Under the pieces are notes generated by a model. It was not told the origin of the DNA. It saw nothing but the letters and a program-made list of their open reading frames with translations, and searched no databases. From Scleromatobacter sp964418745 (GTDB lineage Bacteria > Pseudomonadota > Gammaproteobacteria > Burkholderiales > Burkholderiaceae_C), in assembly GCA_964418745.1 (NCBI GenBank), contig CAYQMX010000014.1:114843-178842 (forward strand): 64,000 nucleotides of DNA, read 5' to 3'. The translations under genes and the position numbers were made by a program. The first letter of the stretch is position 1; every line of letters begins with the position of its first letter. Shown in pieces: positions 8,554 to 15,961 of the stretch.

Positions 8554-9030
8554 CTAGCTGTCGAGGTGGTGGCGCTGGTGCCACTCGGCCAGCGACTCCT
8601 TCGGATAGTCGTCGAAGGTGTCGTCGGCCGGGCGCACGTGGGCGTCGACCCAGTCCGGCTTGGAGCCCAGCATCATGTGCGTGGCGTCGGGCGGCCGCGC
8701 CAGCTCGGTGTCGACGGCGCCGGCATGCGGGTGCACCAGGTCGGGCCAGGTCGGGTCGTAGAGCCACAGCGCGGTGCCGCAGTGCTTGCAGAAGTGGCGC
8801 TGTCCGGTGCTGGTATGGCCGTCCTCCAGCCGGGCCCGGTAGACGGCCAGATGCTCGCCGCCGGTGACCTTGAGCGTGCGGTGGTCGGCCCCGAGGTTGA
8901 TCGCATAACCGCCGGTGCCCGCGGTCTTGCGGCAGATCGAGCAGTAGCAGCGCATGAACGGCACCGGTTCGTGGGCCGTCACCGTGTACGTCACGGCACC
9001 GCAGTGGCAGGATCCTTCCAGGTGCATCAT
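8554..9030 (-). CDS. GFA family protein (glutathione-dependent formaldehyde-activating enzyme-like)
   Basis: 158 residues. The zinc-binding pattern of the family is complete: C8/C10 (CHC), C28/C30/C33 (CYCSIC) and a later CKHC pair. Gfa-type proteins bind glutathione and zinc; the founding member was proposed to help condense formaldehyde with glutathione, but most homologues have unknown roles. Cytoplasmic. Two consecutive ATG codons (9030, 9027) follow a GGAGAG ribosome site; the first is taken. A formaldehyde oxidation pair (adhC-fghA) sits 12 kb away, not adjacent. Confidence 0.85.
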   Translation of the reverse strand: MMHLEGSCHCGAVTYTVTAHEPVPFMRCYCSICRKTAGTGGYAINLGADHRTLKVTGGEHLAVYRARLEDGHTSTGQRHFCKHCGTALWLYDPTWPDLVHPHAGAVDTELARPPDATHMMLGSKPDWVDAHVRPADDTFDDYPKESLAEWHQRHHLDS

Positions 9031-9191
9031 CGCTCTCCGGGTGGCGGGCGCGCATCCGGTCGCGCGGGCCCATGGCCGGGAACGGCAAGGGGCGTACCAG
9101 CACGCGCTGGCGCCCCGCAGAGGCGGGCGGCGGTGGCCCGGCCCGCGTCGGCTCGAACTCGCGACGGGTGGGCGGCGGCGCACCGCCCGGG

Positions 9192-9413
9192 TCAGCCGTA
9201 GTTGCGGATCCACTCCAGGCCGGAGCTGTAGGCCGCGTCGATGGCGGTGTCCTCGCTCATGTGCTGGCCACGCGGCACCGCGATCTCGCGCGGGCGGGTG
9301 GGCCACACCTGCTTGGAGATGATCAGGTTGGGCGCGAAGCGCCCAGCGTCGACCGGCTTGGCGCTGCAGAGCAGTTCGTAGTTCTGCCACTTGAAGACCC
9401 GTGTCGTGTCCAT
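9192..9413 (-). CDS. Small hypothetical protein with LexA-type box at its promoter
   Basis: 73 residues; a beta-beta-helix pattern with a conserved-looking ending (AAYSSGLEWIRNYG), resembling small betaproteobacterial proteins of unknown function. One cysteine, no signal or membrane segment. The ATG at 9413 is preceded by AGGAG, so the longer 121-residue reading is rejected; that reading would run through the LexA-like box. The box (9426-9441) ends only 12 nt before the start codon, which suggests SOS-type regulation. Function unknown; the regulation makes a DNA-damage-related role possible. Confidence 0.65.
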   Translation of the reverse strand: MDTTRVFKWQNYELLCSAKPVDAGRFAPNLIISKQVWPTRPREIAVPRGQHMSEDTAIDAAYSSGLEWIRNYG

Positions 9414-9425
9414 CGCCGCTCCTGG

Positions 9426-9441
9426 CTGTAGAGAATGACAG
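9426..9441 (-). promoter_or_regulatory. LexA-type SOS box over a -10 element
   Basis: Read on the minus strand, this is CTGT-N8-ACAG, preceded by TA (TACTGT), the left half of the LexA consensus. A -10-like CATACT (9445-9440) overlaps it, and the 73-residue gene starts 12 nt downstream. The -35 is weak. A second box of the same form is at 23801-23816. Confidence 0.55.
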
Positions 9442-9660
9442 TATGCGCCATGCGCGATGACGCCCCCGTGGCACGGCTCGAAGTTCGCCGAAACCGCGGG
9501 TTTCCACAGGACGGGCTGTTGCACGCCGGCGTCGATCTTTCGCCCGTCCGCTGTCAACCGTCCCCGCCGGCGCCCCGTTGTGTGTGCAAGCCCGGCCGAT
9601 GCCGGGCCCGCTCGAGAGAGTCGGAGCCAAAACGAATCTCGTCAGAACCGGAATTTTGAA

Positions 9661-9861
9661 ATGACCAAGACCCTCCTCGTTGCCGCCCTGCTCTCCTCCT
9701 TCGCGGCGGTGTCGTTCGCCCAGGCTTCGGCCCCGGTGGCTGCTGACGCCGCCTCGGCGCCGGCCAAGCACGTCAAGGCCAAGAAGGCCAAGCATGCCAA
9801 GCACGCCGCCTCCGCGGCCGTGAACCCGCAAGCTTCGGCCGACAAGAAGGGCGGCCAGTAA
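9661..9861 (+). CDS. Small exported Lys/Ala-rich basic protein
   Basis: 66 residues. Residues 1-20 are a Sec signal (MTKTLLVAALLSSFAAVSFA) ending in a good AxA-type site; the mature ~45 residues are almost only Ala, Lys, His and Ser with KAKKAKHAKHA repeats. No fold is recognisable; it should be a disordered polycation in the periplasm or envelope. Similar small proteins are common in Burkholderiales genomes without assigned role. A monocistronic unit: a strong terminator follows at 9934. The annotated ATG is preceded by A-rich sequence (GGAATTTTGAA) with no strong ribosome site. Confidence 0.65.
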   Translation: MTKTLLVAALLSSFAAVSFAQASAPVAADAASAPAKHVKAKKAKHAKHAASAAVNPQASADKKGGQ

Positions 9862-9933
9862 GCTGTCCTCCGGCCGCCAGGCCGGATGAAGCCGACTGCA
9901 GGCCGGGGGGGCGACCCCGGGCCGGCTAACAGG

Positions 9934-9961
9934 AAGGGTCGACACGCGTCGACCCTTTTTG
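9934..9961 (+). terminator. Intrinsic terminator
   Basis: Perfect 10-bp stem AAGGGTCGAC (9934-9943) / GTCGACCCTT (9948-9957), four-base loop ACGC, then a T-run. It closes the transcript of the basic exported protein and precedes the 10034 gene. Confidence 0.9.
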
Positions 9962-10033
9962 TCGTGGGTGCGGCACCTGGCCGGCCGCGTCGCGGCGCTC
10001 GCAGGCCGCCGGACCGACAATCGGAGCCGCCCG

Positions 10034-10372
10034 ATGACACGCCGTTCCCCGCCCCGCCAGAGCCACCATGTCTACGTGGTGCTGCTCGACGACCGGGTCT
10101 GGAACGAGCCGGCGTTCCGCAAGGCCAATCCCGACCACACGCTGGGCCGGCCGTTCGTCTATGTCGGCATGACCGGGCTCGACCCCGACCTGCGCTTCGA
10201 CAAGCACAAGGCCGGCATCCAGTCCAACCGCTTCGTCTTCAAGTACGGGCTGCGGCTGCTGCCCGAGCTCTACGCCGTCTACAACCCGATGCCCTACGAG
10301 GCGGCGCGCGAGATGGAGGTGGAGCTGGCGATCGGCCTGCGCGAGGCCGGCTACGGGGTCTGGCAGGCCTGA
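10034..10372 (+). CDS. GIY-YIG-like small protein
   Basis: 112 residues. The pattern VYVVLL ... FVYVGMTGLDPDLRFDKHKAG, with an Arg and a His-Lys after it and a late Glu (MEVELAIGL), matches the order of a GIY-YIG nuclease fold, although the first triplet is YVV rather than GIY. If active it would be a small DNA endonuclease; an inactive binding role is equally possible. The ATG at 10034 sits after the terminator at 9934, so it needs its own promoter; none is clear. Stand-alone gene. Confidence 0.6.
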   Translation: MTRRSPPRQSHHVYVVLLDDRVWNEPAFRKANPDHTLGRPFVYVGMTGLDPDLRFDKHKAGIQSNRFVFKYGLRLLPELYAVYNPMPYEAAREMEVELAIGLREAGYGVWQA

Positions 10373-10423
10373 GGGCGTGCCTGCGGGTATGCTGGCGGCC
10401 TCCAAACTGTCGGGCGCAACAGC

Positions 10424-10837
10424 ATGACGATGACCAAGACATTGTTGATCGTGGCCGAGCTGGCGGTGATCAACTGGGTGCTGATCGTGGCGGCCAGCCT
10501 GATCAAGTCCCGGGCCTGGACGCCGTCCGGCATGCTGGCCGCGCTGGGCAACCGCGAGACCCCGCAGGAACCCGGCGCGTTCGCCGGCCGCACCCAGCGC
10601 GCGGCCAACAACATGCTGGAGAACATGGTGCTGTTCACGGCCCTGGCGCTGGTGGCGGTGGTCGGCGGCGTGGCCGACCCGCGCGTGGAGCTCGGGGCCC
10701 GCATCTTCTTCTGGGCCCGCCTCGTCTACGTCCCGATCTACATGATCGGCATCCCGGTCGCGCGCACCGCCGTCTGGGCGATCAGCGTCATCGGGATGGG
10801 GATGATCTTCGCGGCCATCGTGCAGGCGATGGCCTGA
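10424..10837 (+). CDS. MAPEG family membrane protein
   Basis: 137 residues with four hydrophobic segments. The loop after the first segment carries GNRETPQEPGAFAGRTQRAANNMLENMVLF, where the R-xx-RA-NN-EN pattern is typical of MAPEG proteins (membrane-associated eicosanoid and glutathione metabolism). Bacterial members are often glutathione transferase-like or of unknown activity. Two in-frame ATGs lie at 10424 and 10430; the first is taken. Convergent with the TspO gene, with a shared hairpin between them. Confidence 0.8.
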   Translation: MTMTKTLLIVAELAVINWVLIVAASLIKSRAWTPSGMLAALGNRETPQEPGAFAGRTQRAANNMLENMVLFTALALVAVVGGVADPRVELGARIFFWARLVYVPIYMIGIPVARTAVWAISVIGMGMIFAAIVQAMA

Positions 10838-10865
10838 GGGCCGCCCGGCCGCGGGAACGCGGCCC
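10838..10865. terminator. Hairpin between convergent genes
   Basis: GGGCCGC (10838-10844) pairs with GCGGCCC (10859-10865), starting right after the MAPEG stop. No U-tract in either direction, so it may only stabilise 3-prime ends. Confidence 0.4.
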
Positions 10866-10876
10866 GACGGGCGCGC

Positions 10877-11392
10877 TCAGCGCCGGTTCATCTTCCACAC
10901 CGCCGTGCTGAGCACGGTGGCGAAGGTGACCCAGGCGACCAGCGGCACGGCCGTCGCCGCGGCGGGCCGGTCCACCTCGCGCGCCGCCGCCACATAGGCG
11001 CCGGCCGTGGCGACGATCGCGGCCGAGCCGACCGCCGCCGCGCCGAGTTCGTGGCGGCCGAAGAACAGCCGGGACCAGCCGGCGATCAGCGCGACGTTGG
11101 CGCCGAACAGCCCCAGCGCACGATTGCGCGCCGGCGTCGCGGGCTGGCGCGCCAGCCGGTAGGCGCCGACGGCCAGGGCGCTGTCGAGCGCCGTCCACAC
11201 GATCGGGAACACCGCCTTCGGCGGGTTGAAGCGCGGCTTGCGCAGCACGGCGTACCAGACCCTGGTCGACAGCGAGCGCGACGGGTTGTCGCCCAGCGAG
11301 GCGAGCGCGGGCAGCACCACGGCGCTGGCCGCCAGCGCGGCCGCAGCCGGCCTGGACAGGCGGCCGTCTTCGAACAGGGTTTGTTGTCGCAT
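10877..11392 (-). CDS. TspO/MBR family protein
   Basis: 171 residues with five hydrophobic segments. The motifs WYAVLRKPRFNPP and the VWTALDSALAVGAY region mark the TspO/peripheral benzodiazepine receptor family (W-Y-x-L-x-KPxxxPP). In Rhodobacter TspO is an outer-membrane regulator of tetrapyrrole export; other members bind porphyrins. The N-terminal extension of about 45 residues before the motif is longer than usual and includes one extra hydrophobic stretch. An AGAG site precedes the ATG at 11392. Confidence 0.82.
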   Translation of the reverse strand: MRQQTLFEDGRLSRPAAAALAASAVVLPALASLGDNPSRSLSTRVWYAVLRKPRFNPPKAVFPIVWTALDSALAVGAYRLARQPATPARNRALGLFGANVALIAGWSRLFFGRHELGAAAVGSAAIVATAGAYVAAAREVDRPAAATAVPLVAWVTFATVLSTAVWKMNRR

Positions 11393-11448
11393 CGTGGGTT
11401 CTCCGGGGCTGGCGATGCGCGGGGATGGCAAGTTGCGCGCCCGCAGCC

Positions 11449-12432
11449 CTACTGCCCGACGCCCGCCGCCACGCGGTCGGCCCATTGCTCGGGCCTGAGC
11501 GCGAGTTCGCGCGTGCTCCAGCTCGACGCGATGCCGATGTCGAAGCCGCGCGCGATCCGCACCGAGATCAGGTCTTCGCGGGCGGCATCGGGATCGCTCG
11601 CCAGCGCGATGCCGGCCAGCCGCGTCGCCAGGGGCACGTTGTCGACCAGCGGCGCATCGACGATGGCCTGGATCAGCAACTCGCGGCGCACGCCGGAAGC
11701 GGTCGTGCCGTAGACCCGCCCGACCGACTCGAACACGTTGACGCCGCGCAGTCCAGGTTCGGCCGCGAGCCGGACATACAGGGCGCGCAGGTTGGCGAAC
11801 AACGGCATGTGCATCAGTTGCGGGAACAGCAGCGGCGAGGCGCCGACGAGGGCCGCCAGGACCGCGGCGACGCCCAGGTGGCCGCGCCAGGCGCGCACCG
11901 GCGCCGGCATGCGCGGGGCGCCGGCGCCCGCGCGCACGACGAAGGCGCCCACCGCGAAGTCGTGCAGCGACTGCCGCGTGCGGCGGTTGAACGCCAGCAG
12001 GTAGGCCAGCGCGACCATGCCGCCCGCCGCCACCACCGCGAACGGGAAGCCGCCGGCGAAGGTCGCGACGTCCATGGGCAGCAGCGCCCCATTCAGGAAG
12101 TAGGGCACGCCGAAGATCGCGTAGCGCAGCGCGCCGCGCCCGGCACCCAGCGCCCGCCCCTGCGCGTCGACCACGCGGATGCGCAGCAGGCGCTTGCCCG
12201 GGGACTGGCCGCCGGCGCCGCATTCCTGCGGCACGAAGTACGCCAGCGCCACCCCGAAGCCGACGCAGCGCCCCCACGGGCCCAGGCCGACGAAGGTGTC
12301 GTACAGCAGCAGCCCGAGCACGTGGCCCACCAGGCCCAGCAGCAGGGCATCGACGAGGAACGCGGCGATGCGCCGCCAGAAACCGGCGAACGGGGCGAAG
12401 GAAGGGGTCGTGCTCGCGTCGGCTGCGGACAT
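11449..12432 (-). CDS. RDD family membrane protein
   Basis: 327 residues. An RDD-type N-terminal half: FWRRIAAFLVDALLLGLVG with the Arg and Asp of the family, two more hydrophobic segments and the QSPGKRLLRIRVVD loop. The C-terminal ~130 residues form a soluble or membrane-anchored extension not found in minimal RDD proteins. RDD proteins have been linked to ion or compatible-solute transport. The ATG at 12432 begins the plausible N-terminus; the earlier ATG at 12591 adds an Arg-rich run and is rejected. Divergent from the EF-G leader. Confidence 0.78.
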   Translation of the reverse strand: MSAADASTTPSFAPFAGFWRRIAAFLVDALLLGLVGHVLGLLLYDTFVGLGPWGRCVGFGVALAYFVPQECGAGGQSPGKRLLRIRVVDAQGRALGAGRGALRYAIFGVPYFLNGALLPMDVATFAGGFPFAVVAAGGMVALAYLLAFNRRTRQSLHDFAVGAFVVRAGAGAPRMPAPVRAWRGHLGVAAVLAALVGASPLLFPQLMHMPLFANLRALYVRLAAEPGLRGVNVFESVGRVYGTTASGVRRELLIQAIVDAPLVDNVPLATRLAGIALASDPDAAREDLISVRIARGFDIGIASSWSTRELALRPEQWADRVAAGVGQ

Positions 12433-12596
12433 CGGTTCGGTGCGGGTGGACGAAACCGGCCACGATACACGGCCGCCGGCCCGCGCACGACGACGCGGAT
12501 CACGACGGGCACGCATTGCTGCCGATCCCGGCGCCCGCACGCCGATTCCCTCACTGCGTGTACAGGCATCGAGTCTGCCGGACAATGACACCCATC

Positions 12597-12662
12597 ATGA
12601 AAACCGCCCACCCCCTCCTCGCCCGCGTCGGCCTGGTGAACAAGGCCACGCTCGCCACCTGA
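12597..12662 (+). CDS. Leader peptide 1 of the EF-G paralogue (21 residues)
   Basis: A 21-codon ORF starting MKTAHPLLAR and ending NKATLAT, with nearly every third base G or C, as in real genes here. It has no clear Shine-Dalgarno site and may be read from a short or leaderless transcript. Its stop lies 17 nt before the first arm of a three-way hairpin set (12680-12751) that includes a terminator. This order (short ORF, competing hairpins, terminator, structural gene) is that of ribosome-mediated attenuation. Whether the peptide itself senses a drug or an amino-acid shortage cannot be told; there is no run of one codon. Confidence 0.55.
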   Translation: MKTAHPLLARVGLVNKATLAT

Positions 12663-12679
12663 GTGCTCTTCGACTTCCC

Positions 12680-12751
12680 GTCGGAGGGCCGCCGCGCCCT
12701 GCCGACCCGACACCACCCCGGCAGGCAGCGTCTCCCGGGGTTTCGTTTTTT
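12680..12751 (+). promoter_or_regulatory. Attenuator: competing hairpins and terminator
   Basis: Four arms can be read. Arm 1 (12680-12689) pairs with arm 2 (12696-12706): ten pairs, one bulged G at 12701, loop CGCCGC. Arm 2 core CCTGCCG (12698-12704) can instead pair perfectly with CGGCAGG (12719-12725). That pairing uses bases 12719-12721, which are also the end of the terminator arm ACCCCGG (12715-12721) that pairs with CCGGGGT (12735-12741) before a T-rich tail (12741-12751). So 1:2 permits the terminator and 2:3 blocks it, the classic attenuator logic. The U-tract is interrupted by CG, which weakens it somewhat. Confidence 0.65.
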
Positions 12752-12784
12752 CCGCTGCCCATTCCTCTCCCTGCAAGGCTCGCC

Positions 12785-12883
12785 ATGCGCACGTACGACA
12801 AGTTGATCGCCACGATTCCCGACCGCCGGAGCGTGGACGACGCATGCCCGTGCTCCGGCCGCGGGACCCCACGAAGCAGCTGA
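12785..12883 (+). CDS. Leader peptide 2 of the EF-G paralogue (32 residues)
   Basis: 32 codons beginning MRTYDKLIATIPDRR, preceded by CAAGG at a good distance (ends 7 nt before the ATG). Codon third positions are GC-rich until the last five codons. The second half of the ORF overlaps a strong hairpin (12825-12859), so the ribosome must open it. It contains CPCSG near the end. No known domain. Located after the terminator and 86 nt before the EF-G start, it could couple translation to folding of the region around the EF-G start. Confidence 0.45.
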   Translation: MRTYDKLIATIPDRRSVDDACPCSGRGTPRSS

Positions 12884-12905
12884 CCGCCCGGTGAATCGCC
12901 GGAGC
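12825..12905 (+). promoter_or_regulatory. Second switchable hairpin upstream of the EF-G paralogue
   Basis: GCCGGAGC occurs twice, at 12825-12832 and 12898-12905. Both copies are exact complements of GCTCCGGC at 12852-12859, so only one can pair at a time. The first pairing extends inward to 12 pairs (two G-U) with an 11-nt loop and lies inside leader ORF 2; the second lies beyond its stop codon. A ribosome moving through ORF 2 would break the first pairing and favour the second. Confidence 0.55.
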
Positions 12906-12969
12906 GGTCGCTGGAACCCACAGCACCCCTGGCGACGCGGCCCGCAGGCCGTGTCCTGAAAGATTCACC

Positions 12970-15006
12970 ATGACCACCCACACCCCGACCCTTCGCAACC
13001 TGCGCAACATCGGCGTCATCGCGCACGTCGACGCGGGCAAGACCACCACCACCGAACGCATCCTGTTCTACACGGGCGAGAACCATCGCATCGGCGAGGT
13101 CCACGACGGCAACACGCGCATGGACTTCGACCCGCAGGAGCGCAAGCGCGGCATCACGATCAACAGCGCGGCCATCACGGTGCACTGGCACGGCACGCAG
13201 ATCAACCTGATCGACACGCCCGGGCACATCGACTTCAACATCGAGGTCAACCGTTCGCTGCGCGTGCTCGACGGCGCGGTCGTCGTGTTCGACGGCGTGG
13301 CCGGCGTCGAGCCGCAGACGGAGACGAACTGGCGACTCGCGGACAGGTACCGCGTGCCGCGCATCGCCTTCGTCAACAAGCTCGATCGCACCGGCGCCGA
13401 TTTCGCGCGCGTCGTCGCGATGATGCAGGAGCGGCTGGGCGTGACGGCGCTGCCGTTGCAGTTCCCGATTGGCGCAGAGGGCGATTTCCGCGGCGTCGTC
13501 GACCTGCTGCGCCTGCGGGCGCTCGTCTGGGACAAGGACGACGCGAGCGCGCCGCCGCGCGTGGCCGACGTGCCCGCCGAGCTTCTCGACGAAGCGCGGG
13601 GCGCCCGTGCGCGCCTGGTCGAAGCGATCGTCGAACAGGACGACGCGACGCTGGACGCGTGGCTGCGCGGCGACGAGATCTCGCTGGACGCGCTGCAGGC
13701 GGGCCTGCGCAAGGGCACGCTGGCCGGTGCCTTCGTGCCGGTGCTCGCGGGCTCGGCATTCAAGAACCGCGGCGTGGAGCCGCTGCTGGATGCGGTCGTG
13801 GACTACCTGCCTCGACCGGGAGAGACGAACCATGAAGACGAAACGCTGAATGCCGATCCCGATGCGCCGTTCGCGGCCCTCGCGTTCAAGGTCGTCGCCG
13901 ACGACCACGGCGCGATGACCTTCGTGCGCGTGTACCGCGGGCGCCTCGCGCGCGGCGCGAGCGTGTTCAATGCGACCACCGGTCGCAACGAACGCGTCTC
14001 GCGCGTGTACGAGGTGCATGCGGACAAGCATCTCGAGAAGACCGAACTCGTGGCGGGCGACATCGCCGCCGTCGTCGGGCTCAAGGACACGCTGACCGGC
14101 CACACGCTGGCCGATCGCGATCATCCGGTGCACCTGGAAGAGATCGCCGTGCCCGAGCCCGTGATCGACGTGGCGATCGAGCCGAAGACGCAAGCCGACC
14201 AGCAGGGCCTCGCCAAGGCGCTGCAGGCCATGCTGCGCGAGGATCCGAGCCTGAAGGTGCGGCAGGACGCCGACTCAGGGCAGACGATCCTCTCGGGCAT
14301 GGGCGAGCTGCAGCTCGAGGTCTCGGTCGAGAAGCTGCGCGCGCGCCATGGCGTGCAAGTGTCGGTGGGCCGCCCGCAGGTGGCTTACCGGGAGACGATT
14401 TCGACCGCAAGCGAGGTCCATCATGTGCACAGGAAGCAGACCGGCGGCCCCGGCCAGTTCGCCGAGCTGAGGCTGCGCCTCGCGCCGCTGGCGCGCGGCG
14501 CGGGCTTCAGGTTCGCCAACGAGAGCGTCGGCGGCGCGATCCCGCGCGAGTTCGTTCCCGCCATCGAGGCCGGCATCCGCCGCGCCGCGCAGGTGGGCGT
14601 GCTCGCCAGCTTCCCCACCGTCGACTTCGAGGCGACCGTGCTGGACGGCGGCTTCCACGAACGCGACTCGTCGACGCTGGCCTTCGAGCTGGCCGCGGTG
14701 GCCGCGTTCCGCGAGGCCGCCGCGCGTGCGGCGCCGCTGGTGCTCGAGCCGGTGATGGCCGTCGAGGTCATCACGCCGGTGGAGCACCTGGGCGACGTCA
14801 TCGGCGACCTGCATCGCCGGCGCGGCAACGTGCAAGGCCAGGCCCAGCGCGGCAACGCGTCGGTCGTCACGGCGACGGTGCCGCTGAAGGAGATGTTCGG
14901 CTACATCGGCCACCTGCGCGCCATGACCTCGGGCCGGGCGCAGTACACGATGCAGACGAGCCACTACGACGCGGCACCGCGCGAGCGGCTGGCCGTGGCG
15001 GCCTGA
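12970..15006 (+). CDS. Elongation factor G paralogue (FusA-like translational GTPase)
   Basis: 678 residues, close to EF-G length, with all five domains apparent. GTPase motifs: AHVDAGKT (18-25), RGITI (60-64), DTPGH with H86, and NKLD (136-139). It differs from the housekeeping EF-G of betaproteobacteria (which begins with a PIERYRNIGI-type N-terminus) and no rpsL/rpsG/tuf genes are near, so it is a second copy. Paralogues of this kind act in translocation, ribosome recycling or drug tolerance; which applies here is unknown. The start at 12970 has only a weak ribosome site (CTGAAAG). The long leader with two small ORFs implies conditional expression. Confidence 0.88.
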   Translation: MTTHTPTLRNLRNIGVIAHVDAGKTTTTERILFYTGENHRIGEVHDGNTRMDFDPQERKRGITINSAAITVHWHGTQINLIDTPGHIDFNIEVNRSLRVLDGAVVVFDGVAGVEPQTETNWRLADRYRVPRIAFVNKLDRTGADFARVVAMMQERLGVTALPLQFPIGAEGDFRGVVDLLRLRALVWDKDDASAPPRVADVPAELLDEARGARARLVEAIVEQDDATLDAWLRGDEISLDALQAGLRKGTLAGAFVPVLAGSAFKNRGVEPLLDAVVDYLPRPGETNHEDETLNADPDAPFAALAFKVVADDHGAMTFVRVYRGRLARGASVFNATTGRNERVSRVYEVHADKHLEKTELVAGDIAAVVGLKDTLTGHTLADRDHPVHLEEIAVPEPVIDVAIEPKTQADQQGLAKALQAMLREDPSLKVRQDADSGQTILSGMGELQLEVSVEKLRARHGVQVSVGRPQVAYRETISTASEVHHVHRKQTGGPGQFAELRLRLAPLARGAGFRFANESVGGAIPREFVPAIEAGIRRAAQVGVLASFPTVDFEATVLDGGFHERDSSTLAFELAAVAAFREAAARAAPLVLEPVMAVEVITPVEHLGDVIGDLHRRRGNVQGQAQRGNASVVTATVPLKEMFGYIGHLRAMTSGRAQYTMQTSHYDAAPRERLAVAA

Positions 15007-15021
15007 GGGTCGTCGACCTGC

Positions 15022-15058
15022 AAGGGCGCGTGTTCCGCGAGGGGCACGCGCCCTTTTT
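15022..15058 (+). terminator. Intrinsic terminator after the EF-G paralogue
   Basis: AAGGGCGCGTG (15022-15032) pairs with CACGCGCCCTT (15045-15055) around a 12-nt loop and is followed by T residues. It sits 16 nt after the EF-G stop and before the convergent CHASE3 gene. Confidence 0.88.
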
Positions 15059-15109
15059 CCAGGTTGCCCGGTGCCGGGTGCCGGCTGGCGTCGTGCGCGG
15101 CGAACCGGC

Positions 15110-15823
15110 CTAGCCGGGCGCGCCATCGGCCGCCGGCGCCTCCTCGGCGATCGCCGCCTGCCGCTTCGCGTGCACATGGCGGATGCCCAGCGCGATCAGG
15201 ATGCGCGTGGTCACCGACAGCGCCGCGATGAAGATGCCCACCAGCAGCGTGTCGCGCTCGTGCTGGCGGCTGTCGGCCTGGCGGCGCAGCAGGAACTGGC
15301 GCTCGGTTTCGGCCAGCAGGGTCACCTGCTGGCGGATCGCGGTCATCGCGGCGCCGCCGTCGCCGTTGCGGATCACGGCCTGCGCAGCGTTGAAGCCCTG
15401 CTGCTGGCGCACCGCGATCGTCCGGCCGAGCTCGGCCAGCTTGACGGCGACCGCGGCATCGAGGTGGGCCAGGTGGGTCTCCTGGGTGGCGCTCGCGGCC
15501 AGCAGCGCGCGCAGTCGCTCGGAGTCCTCGGCCTCGGTGCGCAGCGCGGCCTGGAACATGCCCAGGTGCGACTCGTCGCCGGTGATGATGAAGTCGCGCT
15601 GGGCGACGTCGGCGTTCTGCACGGCGATGAACAGCCCGTCCACGACGTCGAGGACCTGGTAGGCGCGATCGACGCGGTCGCGGTTGGCGATGGCCAGCTG
15701 GTGGTAGTGGTACGACAGCCAGCCGCCCAGCGCGACCACGGTCGCCATCGGGATGGCGGCGACCGAATGCCACAGCACCAGCCGCCGGGGCGGCCAGCGC
15801 AACGTTTGCCAGAACTTCTCCAT
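15110..15823 (-). CDS. Stand-alone CHASE3-type membrane sensor protein
   Basis: 237 residues: TM1 at about 20-40, a helical periplasmic domain, TM2 at about 195-215 and a short cytoplasmic tail. The motif set NADVAQRDFIITGDESHL is the CHASE3 signature (A-Q-R-x-F-x-x-T-G). Normally such domains feed histidine kinases, GGDEF proteins or chemoreceptors; here nothing follows TM2 except about 25 residues. It could be a regulatory partner of another receptor or a remnant. No signalling gene is adjacent. Confidence 0.75.
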   Translation of the reverse strand: MEKFWQTLRWPPRRLVLWHSVAAIPMATVVALGGWLSYHYHQLAIANRDRVDRAYQVLDVVDGLFIAVQNADVAQRDFIITGDESHLGMFQAALRTEAEDSERLRALLAASATQETHLAHLDAAVAVKLAELGRTIAVRQQQGFNAAQAVIRNGDGGAAMTAIRQQVTLLAETERQFLLRRQADSRQHERDTLLVGIFIAALSVTTRILIALGIRHVHAKRQAAIAEEAPAADGAPG

Positions 15824-15961
15824 GGATCAGCGACCTCGCGGGGGCTCGTGGCGGTCCCGGGCAAACCGCAGTCCTGTCGGGTTCGACACGCCGCCTGCGC
15901 CGCGCGCCGCGGGCCGCTACCATGAGCGCTGAGTCGTCCCGATCCGCTCCCGAGGTCCGCC

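Noticed and set aside
9110..9190. tRNA-like T-arm on the minus strand (TCGCGAGTTCGAGCC)
   Set aside because: The T-loop-like sequence GAGTTCGAGCC is present but no D-arm, anticodon arm or acceptor pairing could be built around it, and it lies in GC-rich spacer.
12660..12790. Stop-codon read-through joining leader ORF 1 to an in-frame extension starting GTG CTC TTC
   Set aside because: The frame after the TGA stays open for 47 codons, but third-position usage falls and it would run through the terminator; nothing supports recoding.
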